Below, one piece after another: positions 1-11,439 of a stretch of 64,000 nucleotides of DNA (positions are counted from its first letter, which is position 1; the number at the start of each line of letters is the position of its first letter). Under the pieces are notes generated by a model. It worked only from the letters and a program-made list of their open reading frames with translations, made no database searches and had not been told where the DNA came from. This DNA comes from Margaritifera margaritifera (Eukaryota; Mollusca; Bivalvia; Unionida; Margaritiferidae). A program made the translations under genes and the position numbers. Location: positions 2,740,001 through 2,804,000 of the forward strand of contig JAQPZY010001498.1 of assembly GCA_029931535.1 (NCBI GenBank), given 5' to 3'.

Positions 1-177
1 ATAGTTGTATGCAGTACAATATTCAAAACAAGTCCATTTCTGAATAAATAATCCAAATTCAGTGTACAAAAATTTATACATACAATAGAATGGAACAGCT
101 CACATCCTCCCATTATTTAATACCTATTTTATCTATCTGGCTGTAAATTACTCTAACATTTATCTGTGATATACTAG

Positions 178-371
178 GGAACTGCCTTAGCTTAGTGTGT
201 AGAGCATCAGACTCATAATCAACAGATTTTGGGTTCCATGTAACCACCCGTGTCATCCTGGGTCAGCTGCCTTGGTGTATCCATGGGAAAGGCACTTAGA
301 TCCTATTTCCTCTGCATGATATAGCCACTGATGTGTTGAAAATACTGTTAAAAACCAATCAAAAAAAAAAA
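178..371 (+). mobile_element. tRNA-derived SINE (Met-like head)
   Basis: The left part reads like a tRNA-Met: TAGCTTAGTGTGTAGAGC resembles an A box, and it is followed by ATCAGACTCATAATC, which has a CAT anticodon loop. A non-tRNA body follows with GGCACTTAGATCC and GCATGATATAGC, and the copy ends in an A-rich tail. The same body occurs behind other tRNA heads at 9976, 44380 and 51125. It is not an intact tRNA because the acceptor stem and T arm do not pair. Confidence 0.75.
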
Positions 372-1767
372 TTGCTATACAAAATCTTTTATGCAGACTA
401 CTACTTCCTGGTAAATAAATTCTGACAAGCAAATTTTCTCCCTTAATCCACTAACTAATTCACAAACCAGATAGAGAAGTATGCCAAGCAGTGGTACACC
501 ACAATCAATAGTAAAAACATACATATCAGTACCTTTTATCAAGTTTGAGCCCAATATCACAGTACATGTAAAATGCTCAAAACAGTACTACTAAAATTAC
601 ATAGCGCTCAATTTGAACTGCATCATCCCACTCTGCTAAAAATACATGTACAGTGTAATTACTAATTAAGCTTGTGCATACCTGAGTCTATGCAGTTTGT
701 TTCATCAATGATTTCAAGTAAAACATTTAGTGCCCGATCCAATAATACTTTTCACTGCTGCTAGTTCGATGTACGAATTCACACAAAAATTATGTACAGT
801 CCTATACATGGCAGCAGATAAGAACAGGAAAAGGGGGGCATGCAATTAAGGGCAGGATTTGAATATTGTCATGACCAGGAAGTAAGGGTCAAATTACCGT
901 ACTTGACAAAACAGATATTCTTGAATGTACTTGAGTGACTCTCAGATCATAGATATTCTTTCATGTACTAAAAGTAGGATGGGGCTGTTGACCAGATATT
1001 TCTTGTATGTACTGGAGTGAGTAGATAATATTTGAACAGATACAGGAAGTTTCACTTATTTGATAGACCTATGACTAGGGCTGCTAGGTCTGTGATGTTT
1101 TACCAGCAATTCAGCATATTGGCATTCTGAGGTTCGGATCATGCCAAGTACATGCACCATGGTACATTTCCAATGAACCAGTTTTTGCATTATTTCTGCT
1201 TAGCTTTCATTTGTTTTGTGAGAATTTTTGGTCTCCATCAGTGTCTATTGTTCTATAACCCCAAAACAATTTCTGACCAATGCATCCACCAAGAAAATGT
1301 CTGAACTGCATCTTTTACCACACCTGTTGCTATAAATGGCAGATGTGAAGCCTGAAGTCATGTACGAGCTGCTGCTGAATAAAAAGGCAAAATCACTCAA
1401 TTGGCTGCATTTTTAGCTGAAATTCTCCAAGAAAGATGGAAAATTAATAAATAACCTTGCCACTCATCTGGAATGTAATGCAGGGGTGAAGTTCGTAAAT
1501 CATGGGTAGGGCGACAAACTTGACTGCCCATGTTCACCAACATCATCCCATTTGCTTAATTCTTTTAGCTCAGACTCACCCAAATGTAAGAATTTTCGCA
1601 ATATACTGCAGTATGTATCACATTAAACTGTCCTGTTGCAATATATTATAATACAAAAATTCGGGCAATACTCGAAGCTACTTGTGACCAGGTATCATAT
1701 TCTCAAAACTGTATGAGCAAGAAACTCAAGCTCAAGCTCAAAACACTAAAACCAGATATTATACTTA
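372..1767. other. AT-rich DNA, no gene recognised
   Basis: Only short chance reading frames occur here. I see no splice-flanked coding segment, RNA gene or clear repeat boundary. Confidence 0.5.
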
Positions 1768-2200
1768 CAATATATACTCACTTATAAGTCGAGTCCAAAT
1801 GCAAACTGCACAGACCTACTGTATACACTTGCATATAAGCTGGGTCCAAATGCAAACAACATAGACCCTGATCTGCCATTGCATAATGTGCTGGCAGATC
1901 AGGGTCTATGTTGTTTGTTCTACTGATTAGTTCTTACAAACTGCATAGACCCAGATCTGCTGGCACATGCGATGCCAGATCTGGGTCTATGCTGTTTGCG
2001 GTTGGTATCGGCTTATACGTGAGTATATACAGTAGATCTGCCATCACACAATGCACTAGCAGACCTGGGTCTATGTATTTTGTTAGGAGTCATCAGTAGA
2101 ACAAACAACAGAGACACTGATCTGCTGGTGCATTATGCAATGGCAGATCATGGTCTATGTTTTTTGCAGTTGGACTCGACTTATAAGCAAGTATATACAG
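1768..2200. mobile_element. double-hairpin MITE (outer copy) interrupted by a second copy
   Basis: The ends are inverted: TATATACTCACTTATAAGTC on the left and GACTTATAAGCAAGTATATA on the right. The interior is made of hairpins of the type CATAGACCCTGATCTGCC / GGCAGATCAGGGTCTATG. At 1817 a second complete copy is inserted within CAGACC-TA-GATCTGCC. The left boundary of the outer copy is approximate. No transposase is encoded. TA duplication and short inverted ends are typical of Tc1/mariner-type cut-and-paste elements; the superfamily is inferred. Confidence 0.8.
1819..2032. mobile_element. inner double-hairpin MITE with TA target duplication
   Basis: This 214-bp copy is flanked by TA at 1817-1818 and 2033-2034. 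It starts CTGTATACACTTGC and ends GTGAGTATATACAG. It contains two hairpins: one around CATAGACCCTGATCTGCC and its near-perfect complement, and one around CATAGACCCAGATCTGC and its complement. Removing it and one TA restores the hairpin arm of the outer copy, which shows it inserted into an element of its own family. Confidence 0.8.
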
Positions 2201-2614
2201 AGGGTCCACCTATGACATGGAAATTTGGCAGTGTATAAAAAGGACCCAATTTAAGAAAAAGTTATGGCTGACTGTCAAAGTTTCAGAACATTGAGTCTGA
2301 GTTTCTTCATAACAAAATTTCAAGAATAAGGGGCTAGGGCATTTGTCAGTATCTAATTCTGTGAATTAATTTCAAAGTTGTGCAATTTATAGGTTCAGAG
2401 AAAAGAATGTGTGTCTGGAAAGTGAAAAGGATATTTCATTCAAAGTGGATGTCTCTCTTATTATTCTCAAATGACATAAAAAGCAAATTTGAATTCATAA
2501 ACCAAGATTGTACAAGAAACGACACGGCTATTGAAGGGTAATTTTCACAAGATTTGTTTTCTTGTCCACCAAACTAGAGAGCTATAGCTATTTTTCCTAC
2601 ATAATTTCAATGCC
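2201..2614. other. AT-rich DNA, no gene recognised
   Basis: Nothing recognisable on either strand. Confidence 0.45.
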
Positions 2615-2825
2615 GTTTCACATAAAATATTTGCTAGTTAATGATACTTCACATAAATTATTTGCTACTTAATGATGCTTCACAAAAAATAAATGCAACA
2701 ACAAATACGCCATCACTGAAATCCATGTTCACGGAATATGCATAAAATTTACTATTTAATGATGCTTCACATAAAATATTTGCTTTTTAATGATGGCTTC
2801 ACATAAAATATCTGCTTATTAATGA
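2615..2825. repeat. degenerate tandem repeat, about 33-45 bp unit
   Basis: The phrase TTCACATAAAATATTTGC followed by TTAATGAT recurs four to five times with substitutions and one longer spacer. It looks like an old minisatellite. Confidence 0.6.
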
Positions 2826-2937
2826 CAAATTCAAGAATCATTCATAGTTGTGTCAAATCTTTATGCTTGTTCACACAATTTTAAATAAATTCTACTAAAT
2901 TTCCACCCATAATTATATCATGAACATTATCCCAGGT

Positions 2938-3030
2938 ATTAACCAATCAGAAGTTGCCAGGTATTAACCAATCAGAAGTCGCTATTTGTTCATTTAACCA
3001 ATCAGAAGTTGATATTTGTTCATTTGATGA
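2938..3030. repeat. short tandem repeat with three CCAATCAGAAG motifs
   Basis: TTAACCAATCAGAAG occurs three times within about 90 bp, each time followed by a related TTG/TCG and ATTTGTTCATTT phrase. CCAAT can be a promoter box, but the regular repetition and lack of an adjacent transcript favour a simple tandem duplication. Confidence 0.6.
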
Positions 3031-3509
3031 GATGACTGACTTGGTATTTATCCTTACAAGTTCTTTAGCTTTTACAGTGTAAACAATCATTAAAATCCAG
3101 ATTTGTTTGGGGGCGGGGGGAGTTTTCAGAGACGCGTGTCACTGGATAGCATAACAAAATCCATTCCCCAAGGAATAGGGCAGGGTTTGATGAAATTGTT
3201 TTCCTTGATAAAGCTCTTTGCCTGAATGTCCACAATCTGGCATATTGCCTGTTTATATCTCTTTTACATCTCTTTTACCAGAGCAGGGGATCACCTACCG
3301 GTGTATAATAAATGTATATTGCATTACAGAACATTTAATCAAATTACTACAATATTGCAATCTTTTCTGTATATTTTTTCGTTAAACATCAAAATGCAAG
3401 AAAACTAATACCAGTAGTGTATAATGTAATGTTAAAAAAAGCTGCAAGTTAAAGAACTGAATATGAGTTTGACAGGTTAAGAATGTCGGAATCAAGAAAA
3501 AAATGTTTT
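3031..3509. other. no gene recognised; G-rich tract near 3108
   Basis: A short G-rich run lies near 3108-3122. Nothing else is recognisable. Confidence 0.45.
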
Positions 3510-3582
3510 TGCACAGGAGTCGATCTCAAGACTTCTGTTATACTGCCACTCTTACCACTAAGCTAACCATAAGATGAAAAAC
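3510..3582 (-). repeat. tRNA-like SINE head, degraded
   Basis: On the minus strand GGTTAGCTTAGTGGTAAGAG resembles a pol III A box and tRNA D arm, and GAGATCGACTCC resembles a B box. The acceptor stem does not close and no canonical anticodon stem can be drawn, so this is a SINE head or tRNA pseudogene and not a functional tRNA. Confidence 0.5.
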
Positions 3583-4183
3583 AACGCTGTGTATCATGCG
3601 AATGCCCATACAAGTATTATAAGTCTGAAACCACATTTTTAATGCTGGTTAAAAAGTAGATTTTCCTCTTGAGCACAGCTGATTACCTCCATTAGGCCAG
3701 GTAAAAAGAATTATGTTTCCTGTTAACCTGACTGAATTTCCTAAAATCCTGCCAACATCATATTTTATAAATAGTAAATAGTTCTTCAGTCTGACAATCA
3801 CAACTAATGGAGAATATATAAATTCATATATTAACAATTTTGTTATTAAAAAATCCTGCCTATCTACCCAACTTTCAAGACAGTTACTGGAAACACAGAA
3901 TATTTTTCACTTGGCCTAATTTATCATTTAAATAAGAGTTTTATTCTGAGATTCTTTGGGGATAAAATTGCAGAGGTACTCCTTTGTGGTCTAAGAAAAA
4001 TCATGTTTTAAAGTCGGGGGAAAAACACCTATAAAAATACACAAATAAACAAAATGACTTTATGATGCTTCATTTAACAAGAAATCAAAACTGCAATCTC
4101 ACATTTTTTATTTTTTAAATTCAGAGATAATTTATGCAAAATATACCACATGAATTTGTCTTTGCTTGATCCGATTTTTGGGT
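3583..4183. other. AT-rich DNA, no gene recognised
   Basis: No coding or repeat structure that I can support. Confidence 0.45.
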
Positions 4184-4542
4184 TACAAATTACTTGGGTT
4201 TTGAGTTCTGACATGTGACTGGGGATATCATGCAAATTACTAGGGATATAATGCAAATTACTTGGGTTATGAGTTCTGACATGTGACTGGTGATATAATG
4301 CACATTACTAGGGTTATGAGTTCTGACATGTGACTGGGAATATAATGCAAATTACTAGGGTTACGAGTTCTGACATGTGACTGGGGATATAGTGCAAATT
4401 ACTAGGTTAAGAGTTCTGACATGTGACTGGGGATATAATGCAAATTACTAGGGTTATGAGTTCTGACATGTGATTTGCGATATAATGCAAATTACTAGGG
4501 TAATGAGTTCTGACATGTGACTGGGGATATGATGCAAATTAA
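4184..4542. repeat. 47-bp tandem repeat, left part
   Basis: The unit is about 47 bp and contains GAGTTCTGACATGTGACTGG and GATATAATGCAAATTACTAG. About eight copies occur before the array is broken at a TTAA, and it resumes at 5122. Copies differ at a few positions. The unit length is not a multiple of three and no reading frame runs through. Confidence 0.9.
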
Positions 4543-5121
4543 CTCATTAACCCCTAGCGCCACATTTACGCATCATGAGGTTGTACCCTACTTCCGAGCT
4601 CTGTAACGTCAACATCATTTAAGATACACTAAAGTGGATGGTATTGCAGAAAAGTAGACAGATGTAGCTCTACAATGATACCAAATAATGTAGACTTTCT
4701 ACTTGCATTAAAAAATACAGCCAAAAAAAATACATTTTTGCCAATTTTGGAACCGGAGTTTGTGTCCGGATTTTAGACTTTTTGGCCTTAGATCTAAAGC
4801 AGACCGGTCTGAACAATACACAGACAGATGAACCTTTGCAAAAAGTAGGACAAGTTTGAGATTTGGAGTAAAAAGAGGCCAGGACACACAAACCAGGGGT
4901 CCAATATGAAGAAAAAAAAAAGAAGTCCAACTTTTACCCTTCAGCACATGCTCAAGCGTAATAGCCAATCAAAAACAATGTTTCTGATACACCTAAGCAT
5001 CCAGCTAAACAAAAAACTTTCTTAAGCAGATGTGTTTTGCTGCATTCATAAGTAACCCCAAAAATGCATTTCCTACCGTCATTTCACGCGAAAATGAAAA
5101 GAATCTCCCAGGTTTAATGTG
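4543..5121. mobile_element. TTAA-flanked nonautonomous element (piggyBac-like MITE)
   Basis: A 579-bp insertion sits between TTAA at 4539-4542 and TTAA at 5122-5125. Its ends are inverted: CTCATTAACCCC on the left and GGTTTAATGTG on the right. Removing it with one TTAA rejoins the 47-bp array as CAAATTAATAGGGTTATGAG, one base different from the array consensus CAAATTACTAGGGTTATGAG. A TTAA target is the hallmark of piggyBac elements; family membership is inferred because no transposase is present. Confidence 0.8.
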
Positions 5122-5405
5122 TTAATAGGGTTATGAGTTCTGACATATGACTAGGGATATAATGCAAATTACTAGGGTTATGAGTTCTGACATGTGACTA
5201 GGGATATAACGCAAATTACTAGGGTTATGAGTTCTGACATGTGACTGGGGATATAATGCAAATTACTAGGGTTATGTAGGGTTATAAGTTCTGACATGTG
5301 ACTGGGGATATAACGCAAATTACTAGGGTTATGAGTTCTGACATGTGATGGGCGATATCATGTAAATTACAAGGGTTAAGAGTTCTGACATGTGACTGGG
5401 GATAA
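5122..5405. repeat. 47-bp tandem repeat, right part
   Basis: About six further copies of the same unit as at 4184-4542, in the same orientation and register, continue after the inserted element. Confidence 0.9.
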
Positions 5406-6085
5406 AGTAAGTGTAAACCAAACATTTTCACCTACCAGAAACAAAATTCTGACCTGTATGCTAAAGTTATGGATTTAAGAAATAATCATTCAGATCAGGT
5501 GTCAACTGTCCGCAATAAAAAAAAAGATCAGTGAAATCAGGGGGGGGGGGGGATATCTGAGCCTGAGGAAGCGAATCCCCTAAGGACTTAATAACCCAAT
5601 GATCTCACAAAACTGATGTTTATCTGCAACAATTCACACCTGATGGATATGATTAATTCTTTTTTAACATACCTCATAATGATTTTGTCACATTTAGCCA
5701 AATAAAATTATGTGGTGGGGTTTTTCTAAATTTCTAATAACTCTCCACCACATAACATCACCCCAATGTGAGCCCCTGTACTTGTATTCAAAGTAGCCAA
5801 TCATAATTGTTCAAGTTTGCACATGCTTTCATAATTTAATTTTGCTGTGAATCGAGTGGTGTATTACACATGGAAAATGTGTCCAGAAGGTAGTCTAACA
5901 GAAAATGTGTGAGATAAGTTTAGAATGGGTCAGAAATTGTGGCTTGGAGATTTCATGATTGGCTTCAACATTCAAAGGAATCATGATGGTGGAGTTGCAT
6001 TTTCTCTGTTGTGCTCAAGATCTGGAAATAATTCCTGAAAATGTGTGGAATATGCTCATTTATTTTAGGTGGAATTCAATGCAGT
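5406..6085. other. no gene recognised; poly-G tract
   Basis: A run of about 13 G lies near 5540. No coding exon or named repeat is seen. Confidence 0.45.
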
Positions 6086-6238
6086 CTCTCTCTCTCTCTC
6101 TGAGAAAACAAAGGATGTCACAATCATGGTTGTTCATATGTTGTCAAATGTTTTTTCCATCAAACCATCATAAATCAAAATGTTAACAAATTCAATGTAG
6201 TCTCTCTGTCTCTCTGTCTCTCTCTGTCTGTCTCTCTC

Positions 6239-6326
<88 letters not shown>

Positions 6327-6413
6327 AAAACAAAGGATGTCACAATCATGGTTGTTCATATGTTATCAAATATGTTTTTTCCATCAAACCACCATAAATC
6401 AAAATGTTAACAA
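6086..6413. repeat. TC/TCTG microsatellite with a flanking 90-bp direct duplication
   Basis: A short (TC)n near 6086 is followed by about 90 bp beginning GAGAAAACAAAGGATGTCAC. Then comes a long TCTG/TC tract at about 6199-6324, followed by a near-identical copy of the 90 bp, differing by a few substitutions and a small indel. Unequal exchange or slippage in the microsatellite probably duplicated the flank. Confidence 0.9.
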
Positions 6414-7837
6414 ATGACTGTAAAACATTGCTCGGTGGGCAGCATGCTTTGTAATGCATACAAGGTCAAATGAAAACTACATCCTGGTGGTGATAACAAT
6501 CATGATGGAGGTGAATTGCATGGAGTTGAATTATGCACTCCTGAGCGAAAGTCTGCAGAAGGTTTATATGGTAAGAAATCAGTATCAATACTCTAGTAGA
6601 AACCCAATCTGATTACAATGGGTTATTAGGGAAACATATCTGAAGTATGCAAGAAAGTATATCTTTTTTGTACAGAAAATTACAAACAATACAAAAATGT
6701 TAGCAAGCATAAATTTTGACTGTTGCCACAAGTCTATTGTATTTGCTTCTCACTGCAAGTATCATTTTATATTGGTCGAAATTTCTGGTCATTTGACTAT
6801 GATTCAGTATCTCCACTTTACAAAATAATCATTAACCTAACCATGAAAAGGTCATGTTGAATATATTTTCAGAGAAGAATTTTTTAATTTATTATTGATT
6901 TGATGATTTGACAGCGGAAAATCCAAACGTACAAAAATGTTGCCATTGTTATTTCTGCTATAACATTCTGCATTGACTGGTTCTTCCTTTTATTAGACTG
7001 GTCTTTGCCAAAAAAGTCAGGAACCAACTGGTACAGTGGTCCTATTATGCCCCTCAGTGTACCACAGTTCTTCTTATAACACAAGTATGGGTCATATATC
7101 TCATTAAATAGGCCAGAGTTTGTTTGATTGTTGCTACTTATTTTAATTTCTGGCTAAAAAACCCCAACTATAATGTGATTTCACATCATTAGATACTATA
7201 TTTTTGTGTTTTTAATGCACCATCAGGACACAGCTTTGTTGGAACATTCCTCAATATAAGGTTCCTTCACTTATAACATGGGTCACTTTTATGGCTCTCA
7301 TGAACAAAGTTATAAAGAGGGACTAATATAAAAGTTAACAACCAGTCAAGCTACATAAATAACAGTGGCGACATCAGGTACACTGATTCTCATCCATGAG
7401 CACATACAGGGTTAGTCTCCTCCCTTAAGTGTTATTTATTGACAATTATTATATGACTAATCATTTTGCTGTGTTTTGATTGGTTAATTTGCCAGAAACT
7501 GTCCTTGCTAAATCGTTAAAAAATCACTCTCATGTGTACACATGCAGCTGATATAAGATTCCAAAGGCTCACTTGACATGTTTCTGGCTACACTATGCCG
7601 AAGATGTCAGAGACGGGGCAGACATCAACAACTACTGAAGACTAAATGTAAGCTTTCTGTTCATGGTATACAGTAGTGCTCAAGTATGCATCACCCATCA
7701 CATCTGCCCCTCCATTTGTCTGTTTTTGTTTGATTTAAATGAAAGTTCTGCCACTGAAAAATGATAGGAGGGTGTGGGGTATGGGGAAGGACCAACATTT
7801 TGATGATTCCATCATTTCAATTCATATCACAGTAGCA
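6414..7837. other. AT-rich DNA, no gene recognised
   Basis: No exon with supporting splice sites and no RNA gene was seen on either strand. Confidence 0.45.
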
Positions 7838-7975
7838 TCTTATACAGGGTCTTTTCTAGAACTGAAAAGATGGGGTGGGGGTGGGGGGGGGGAATTCCCC
7901 CCCTCCATTTTAAAAAAGGGGAGAATTTTCTGAATATAGGAGGGATTTAATAAGAAAATGAAGGTAGGGCTTGAA
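7838..7975 (+). repeat. dispersed repeat with G/C-tract core
   Basis: It contains TCTTTTCTAGAACTGAAAAG, a G-run, a C-run and AGGAGGGATTTAA. An inverted copy of the same segment lies at about 34660-34770. Ends are not defined and nothing is encoded. Confidence 0.55.
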
Positions 7976-8349
7976 ATACGATACATTCAGTTCATTTGTT
8001 GTTTAGAAATAAGCATGAATCCCACAATTGTGCATCCTAGAAGAGACCCTGCTTATATGATGAACTACAAGCTTACTTTTAAAATTATTGCAAATTCAAT
8101 TTTATATGGTAAACACAATTCATCAAGTGTTTTCTTCATATTAAAGCATACAAATCTTTAGGAAATTAAAAGTCATATAATAAAACAATTAGGACTTTTG
8201 ATTTGGTTGATAAAAGGTTTATTCAATCCACGAAAAAATGCATGCAGCTTTGTTGAATATAGCTTTTCTGGAGTTGATAAACCCTTCAATCAGCCAAAAT
8301 CAAAGGTAACTAACTGTACACTATCACTATATATAAAATTAAAACTTAC

Positions 8350-8537
8350 AATTTGAATAAGGAAGTCATCACCATCAGAGTTTACTTCCTCTTCCTCCTC
8401 ACTTTCCTGGTCTGTGTAGCGTGGACGCCGGCTTTTGTCCCCATCCCCTGAGAAAAATTTGTGGTAAAGGCGATATAAGAGATAGGATCCAAGACCAAAA
8501 CCAATGCCCAGAACACAGATAACACCGACTGCCTTCA
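8350..8537 (-). CDS. internal coding exon of a single-pass membrane protein, family not recognised
   Basis: Seen: on the minus strand a polypyrimidine tract and CAG acceptor (AG at 8539-8538) precede 188 bases of open frame ending at a consensus donor (GTAAGT from 8349). After a two-base completion of the first codon there are 62 codons. The translation starts KAVGVICVLGIGFG, continues as a glycine- and leucine-rich hydrophobic stretch of about 20 residues suited to one membrane span, and ends in basic YRLYHKFF. It then becomes very polar, with DKSRRPRYTDQ followed by a glutamate/aspartate-rich run. It starts in phase 1 and ends in phase 0, so a further exon should lie at lower coordinates outside or near the edge of the window. 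Its phase fits the exon ending at 37771. A mitochondrial or ER membrane anchor with an acidic cytosolic linker is a guess; I do not recognise the protein. Confidence 0.7.
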
Positions 8538-8919
8538 CTGAAACAAAATAAATTTCTTAATCAAACAAGACTATTACCACAAGTTTTATTAATTGCAAAT
8601 TACAATGCTGTTTCTAAAGATTTATAAAATTAATGATAAAATTATCTTGACTTAGAGAATCTTTCATGAGTGTTCTGTTTTGGTAAAATTGACAATTTCT
8701 CATTTTTGCCAACTCTGACGACAACAATTAACCAAGGGATCTGAGGAACACTATGTCTTAACTGCGAACAGGAGTACAACAAATTTTATATTACTTTCAA
8801 ACATGTACACAAAATATTTGCATTACTGACTATGCCATCTATGTGTCACCAGCAGCAAAGTGTTTTTTAGTTCTCTCTATTGTCAAATGCAGGAAAGACA
8901 AAAACGAGCCTAAAATGTG
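8538..8919. other. intronic or intergenic DNA, nothing recognised
   Basis: It starts with the acceptor region of the membrane-protein exon. Nothing else is seen. Confidence 0.4.
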
Positions 8920-9195
8920 CAGGTTCCAAACTGTGGATCACATCCCAAATAATGACTAAAACTTGAGGGTCCCATACTGTGGATCACATTCCAAATAATG
9001 ACTAAAACTTGAGGGTCCCATACTGTGGATCACATCCCAAATAATGACTAATATTCGAGAGTCCAAGGTTGTGGATAACATTTCAAAATACAGACCAAAA
9101 CCAGCGGGTCCCAGGCTGTGGATCACATCCCCAAATACAGACTAAAATCTGGGGGTCCCAGGCTGTGGATCACATTCCCAAAAAAACAGATGACA
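8920..9195. repeat. 46-bp tandem repeat, about six copies
   Basis: The unit contains GTCCCATACTGTGGATCACA and CCAAATAATGACTAAAA. The first three copies are nearly identical and the last three are more diverged, with CAGGCTGTGG in place of CATACTGTGG. Confidence 0.9.
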
Positions 9196-9714
9196 AATGG
9201 GGAATATTTACAGCATACAATCTTTTACATAGTTTTCTCTCAGATCAATTGATTTGCATATCTATTTCTTTAAAACCAACATTTTTCAATTTGAAAAACT
9301 GTACAGTTACTGAAACAAGACTCATAACTATATTATGAAAATTTCATGAAACTGAAAAATATCTAAGTTATAAAGGACTGAATTTGTATATTATACAGTA
9401 AATTCTTTCTATTTGCCATATTCAGTTGGACAAGGTCTTGTCAAGTCACCCAATTAAGTAATGATTCACACCTAGCTGGTGATCAAATTGATCAAATCAA
9501 ATTGGTTAAGAGTCCATTACAATCTCTGTTATGTAACGATTGACATGTCACCCTTGGGCCAAACAGTCAATGCAGAGATCATTAACTTGCTCGGATTTAA
9601 TTATTCAGTAAAATGTTACAGACATGCAGCATGTATACACAATCACATGAAAACTATATCGCTTCATTATTAGCAATTAACATATTTACAAGAGTTTAAC
9701 GTGCAGGTTGACAA

Positions 9715-9782
9715 CTGTGAATAGCATAGACTTGGATCTGACATTGTATAATGTACTGGCAGACCTGGATCTATATTAAAAT
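9715..9782. mobile_element. fragment of the double-hairpin MITE
   Basis: One degraded hairpin (CATAGACTTGGATCTGAC ... GCAGACCTGGATCTAT) of the family described at 1819-2032. The TATAAG termini are missing. Confidence 0.6.
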
Positions 9783-9975
9783 ATCCATTTAATATTACAT
9801 GACTGATCTTCAATTTAATATGAACATTCAGTTCGTATTTCTGTATCACACACCTAGATTGTAAATATCAAGGTGTTTTCAGTGATGTTTTCAAGACTGT
9901 TAGATGCACTGTAATGAACTCTGATAAATCAATTTTTTTTAAAAGTTTTGCTCCCACTGTATAGCTAAAGCAAAC

Positions 9976-10152
9976 AGTGCTAGCCGAGTTAGTATAGTGT
10001 CAGATTCATAATTCAGGTCGCTAGTTTGATACTTTCCCAAACCTTTCAAGTCAGCTGCCTCCTCGTGCCTTCAGGAATAGCACTTAGTTCCCATTTCCTC
10101 AGCATGATATAGTCAAATAAAGTTCTGAAAGTGCTGTTAAAACCAACCAACA
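9976..10152 (+). mobile_element. tRNA-derived SINE (Met-like head), diverged
   Basis: A decayed head (GCTAGCCGAGTTAGTATAG, TTCATAA in place of CTCATAA) precedes the body GCACTTAGTTCCCATTTCCT and GCATGATATAGTC. The 3' end AAAACCAACCAAC is close to the end of the copy at 178-371. Confidence 0.7.
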
Positions 10153-10374
10153 ACTGTATTGAAAAGAGGGAATAATGCAATAAATTCAAAACAACATTTG
10201 TGCTTTGTTCCAAGTAAAACAAAAGACCTCATCTGATATGGCATATGAATATATCTCAGTCCGACAGCCTTGATGTATCCCAACACCATATCAAACTTCT
10301 TTCAACTGTCACTCGAAACAAAACATGTACATGGAGTTTTGTATATATGCTGTTCCCTTGTAATTTTAAGTAGA

Positions 10375-10450
10375 AAGAGCAGTACAGACCCTGATTTGCA
10401 GGTACATTGTGCAAAGGCAGACCTGGAGCTTTGCTTTTGCACTTGAGTGC
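10375..10450. mobile_element. fragment of the double-hairpin MITE
   Basis: CAGACCCTGATTTGCAGG and AAAGGCAGACCTGGAGC form the arms of one diverged hairpin of the same family. The 135-codon minus-strand frame across this stretch (10256-10663) runs through the MITE and is not a credible gene. Confidence 0.55.
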
Positions 10451-11439
10451 ACAATTATATACAGATAAATATGGTATCCCCCCAAAAAAAAAAACAACAT
10501 GAAGAAAGGCACAAAACAAACCAGTCTCTCCTGACCATATGAGTGTCAATAGGGCAGGGTCATCTGCTACCAGTGCCATGGCATATATGGTGACTGGTCT
10601 GCCCCAGAACATTGTCCCCTTACAGAGCAAATAGATTTCACTTTTCTCACTTTTAATTGCCAATAAATTGTTTCAAGCTCATATTTATATTATGCCGGGC
10701 TCATTTCCAATACAAACATATTGGCAGTATTGACTGGGACTTGATTCATTCTGTACCTGTAATATCTAATACTCAAGCTACAACAATCACTTATGAAATG
10801 GCATTAATGCCTCTCAAGTTGAAGATATCCTGAAGATATCAGTAAGCAATTCAAAATCCTATGTTACAGTCTTGAAAAGTAAATTCTCTTGCTCTGTATA
10901 GCACTACATGTACTTCAATTCTGGGCAGACCCTATATGATCTCAGCTACATTTTGGCTTCCTTTCAGTGTCTTATTTCCTCAGTTCCAAGATTCACATTC
11001 TCATTAAATATATCTCGACTGCATATTCTTTTTTCTGGCTGAAATAATTCCTTTTCTTTTCACAGATCTTCATTATGTGTTGTGGGATGACATCATCAGA
11101 CCTGCAACTGCTGGAACATAATTACCAGCTGTTTCCCTAACCCTAACACTTGAAATTACAGTATAGACTCTCATCACAGTACCCTGCGCCATATAACAGG
11201 TTATTTCACTGCTATAATTTTTAATGAAAAAGAGGTAAAAATTGAATGTTTTAATTTTTCAAATGTGTATTTGTAATGGGTAAATGAATCAAGTAATGAT
11301 GGACAATGAATCATGGAAAATTTACATGTCAATTCTTTATGGAAAGGCTGGATGCATAAAATATGTAATAAAAAAAATTAAGCACCACATCAAGATACCT
11401 GTTATAAACAACTTGCAAACAAAAACAAGGCCAAGTGAC
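10451..11439. other. AT-rich DNA, no gene recognised
   Basis: No coding exon or RNA gene found. Confidence 0.4.

Noticed and set aside
3510..3582. Minus-strand tRNA gene
   Set aside because: It has A- and B-box-like words, but the acceptor and anticodon stems do not pair.
4670..4968. Two overlapping minus-strand frames of 86 codons
   Set aside because: Both lie wholly inside the TTAA-flanked element and show no transposase motifs.
10256..10663. 135-codon minus-strand frame
   Set aside because: It runs across a MITE hairpin and has no family, start context or splice sites.
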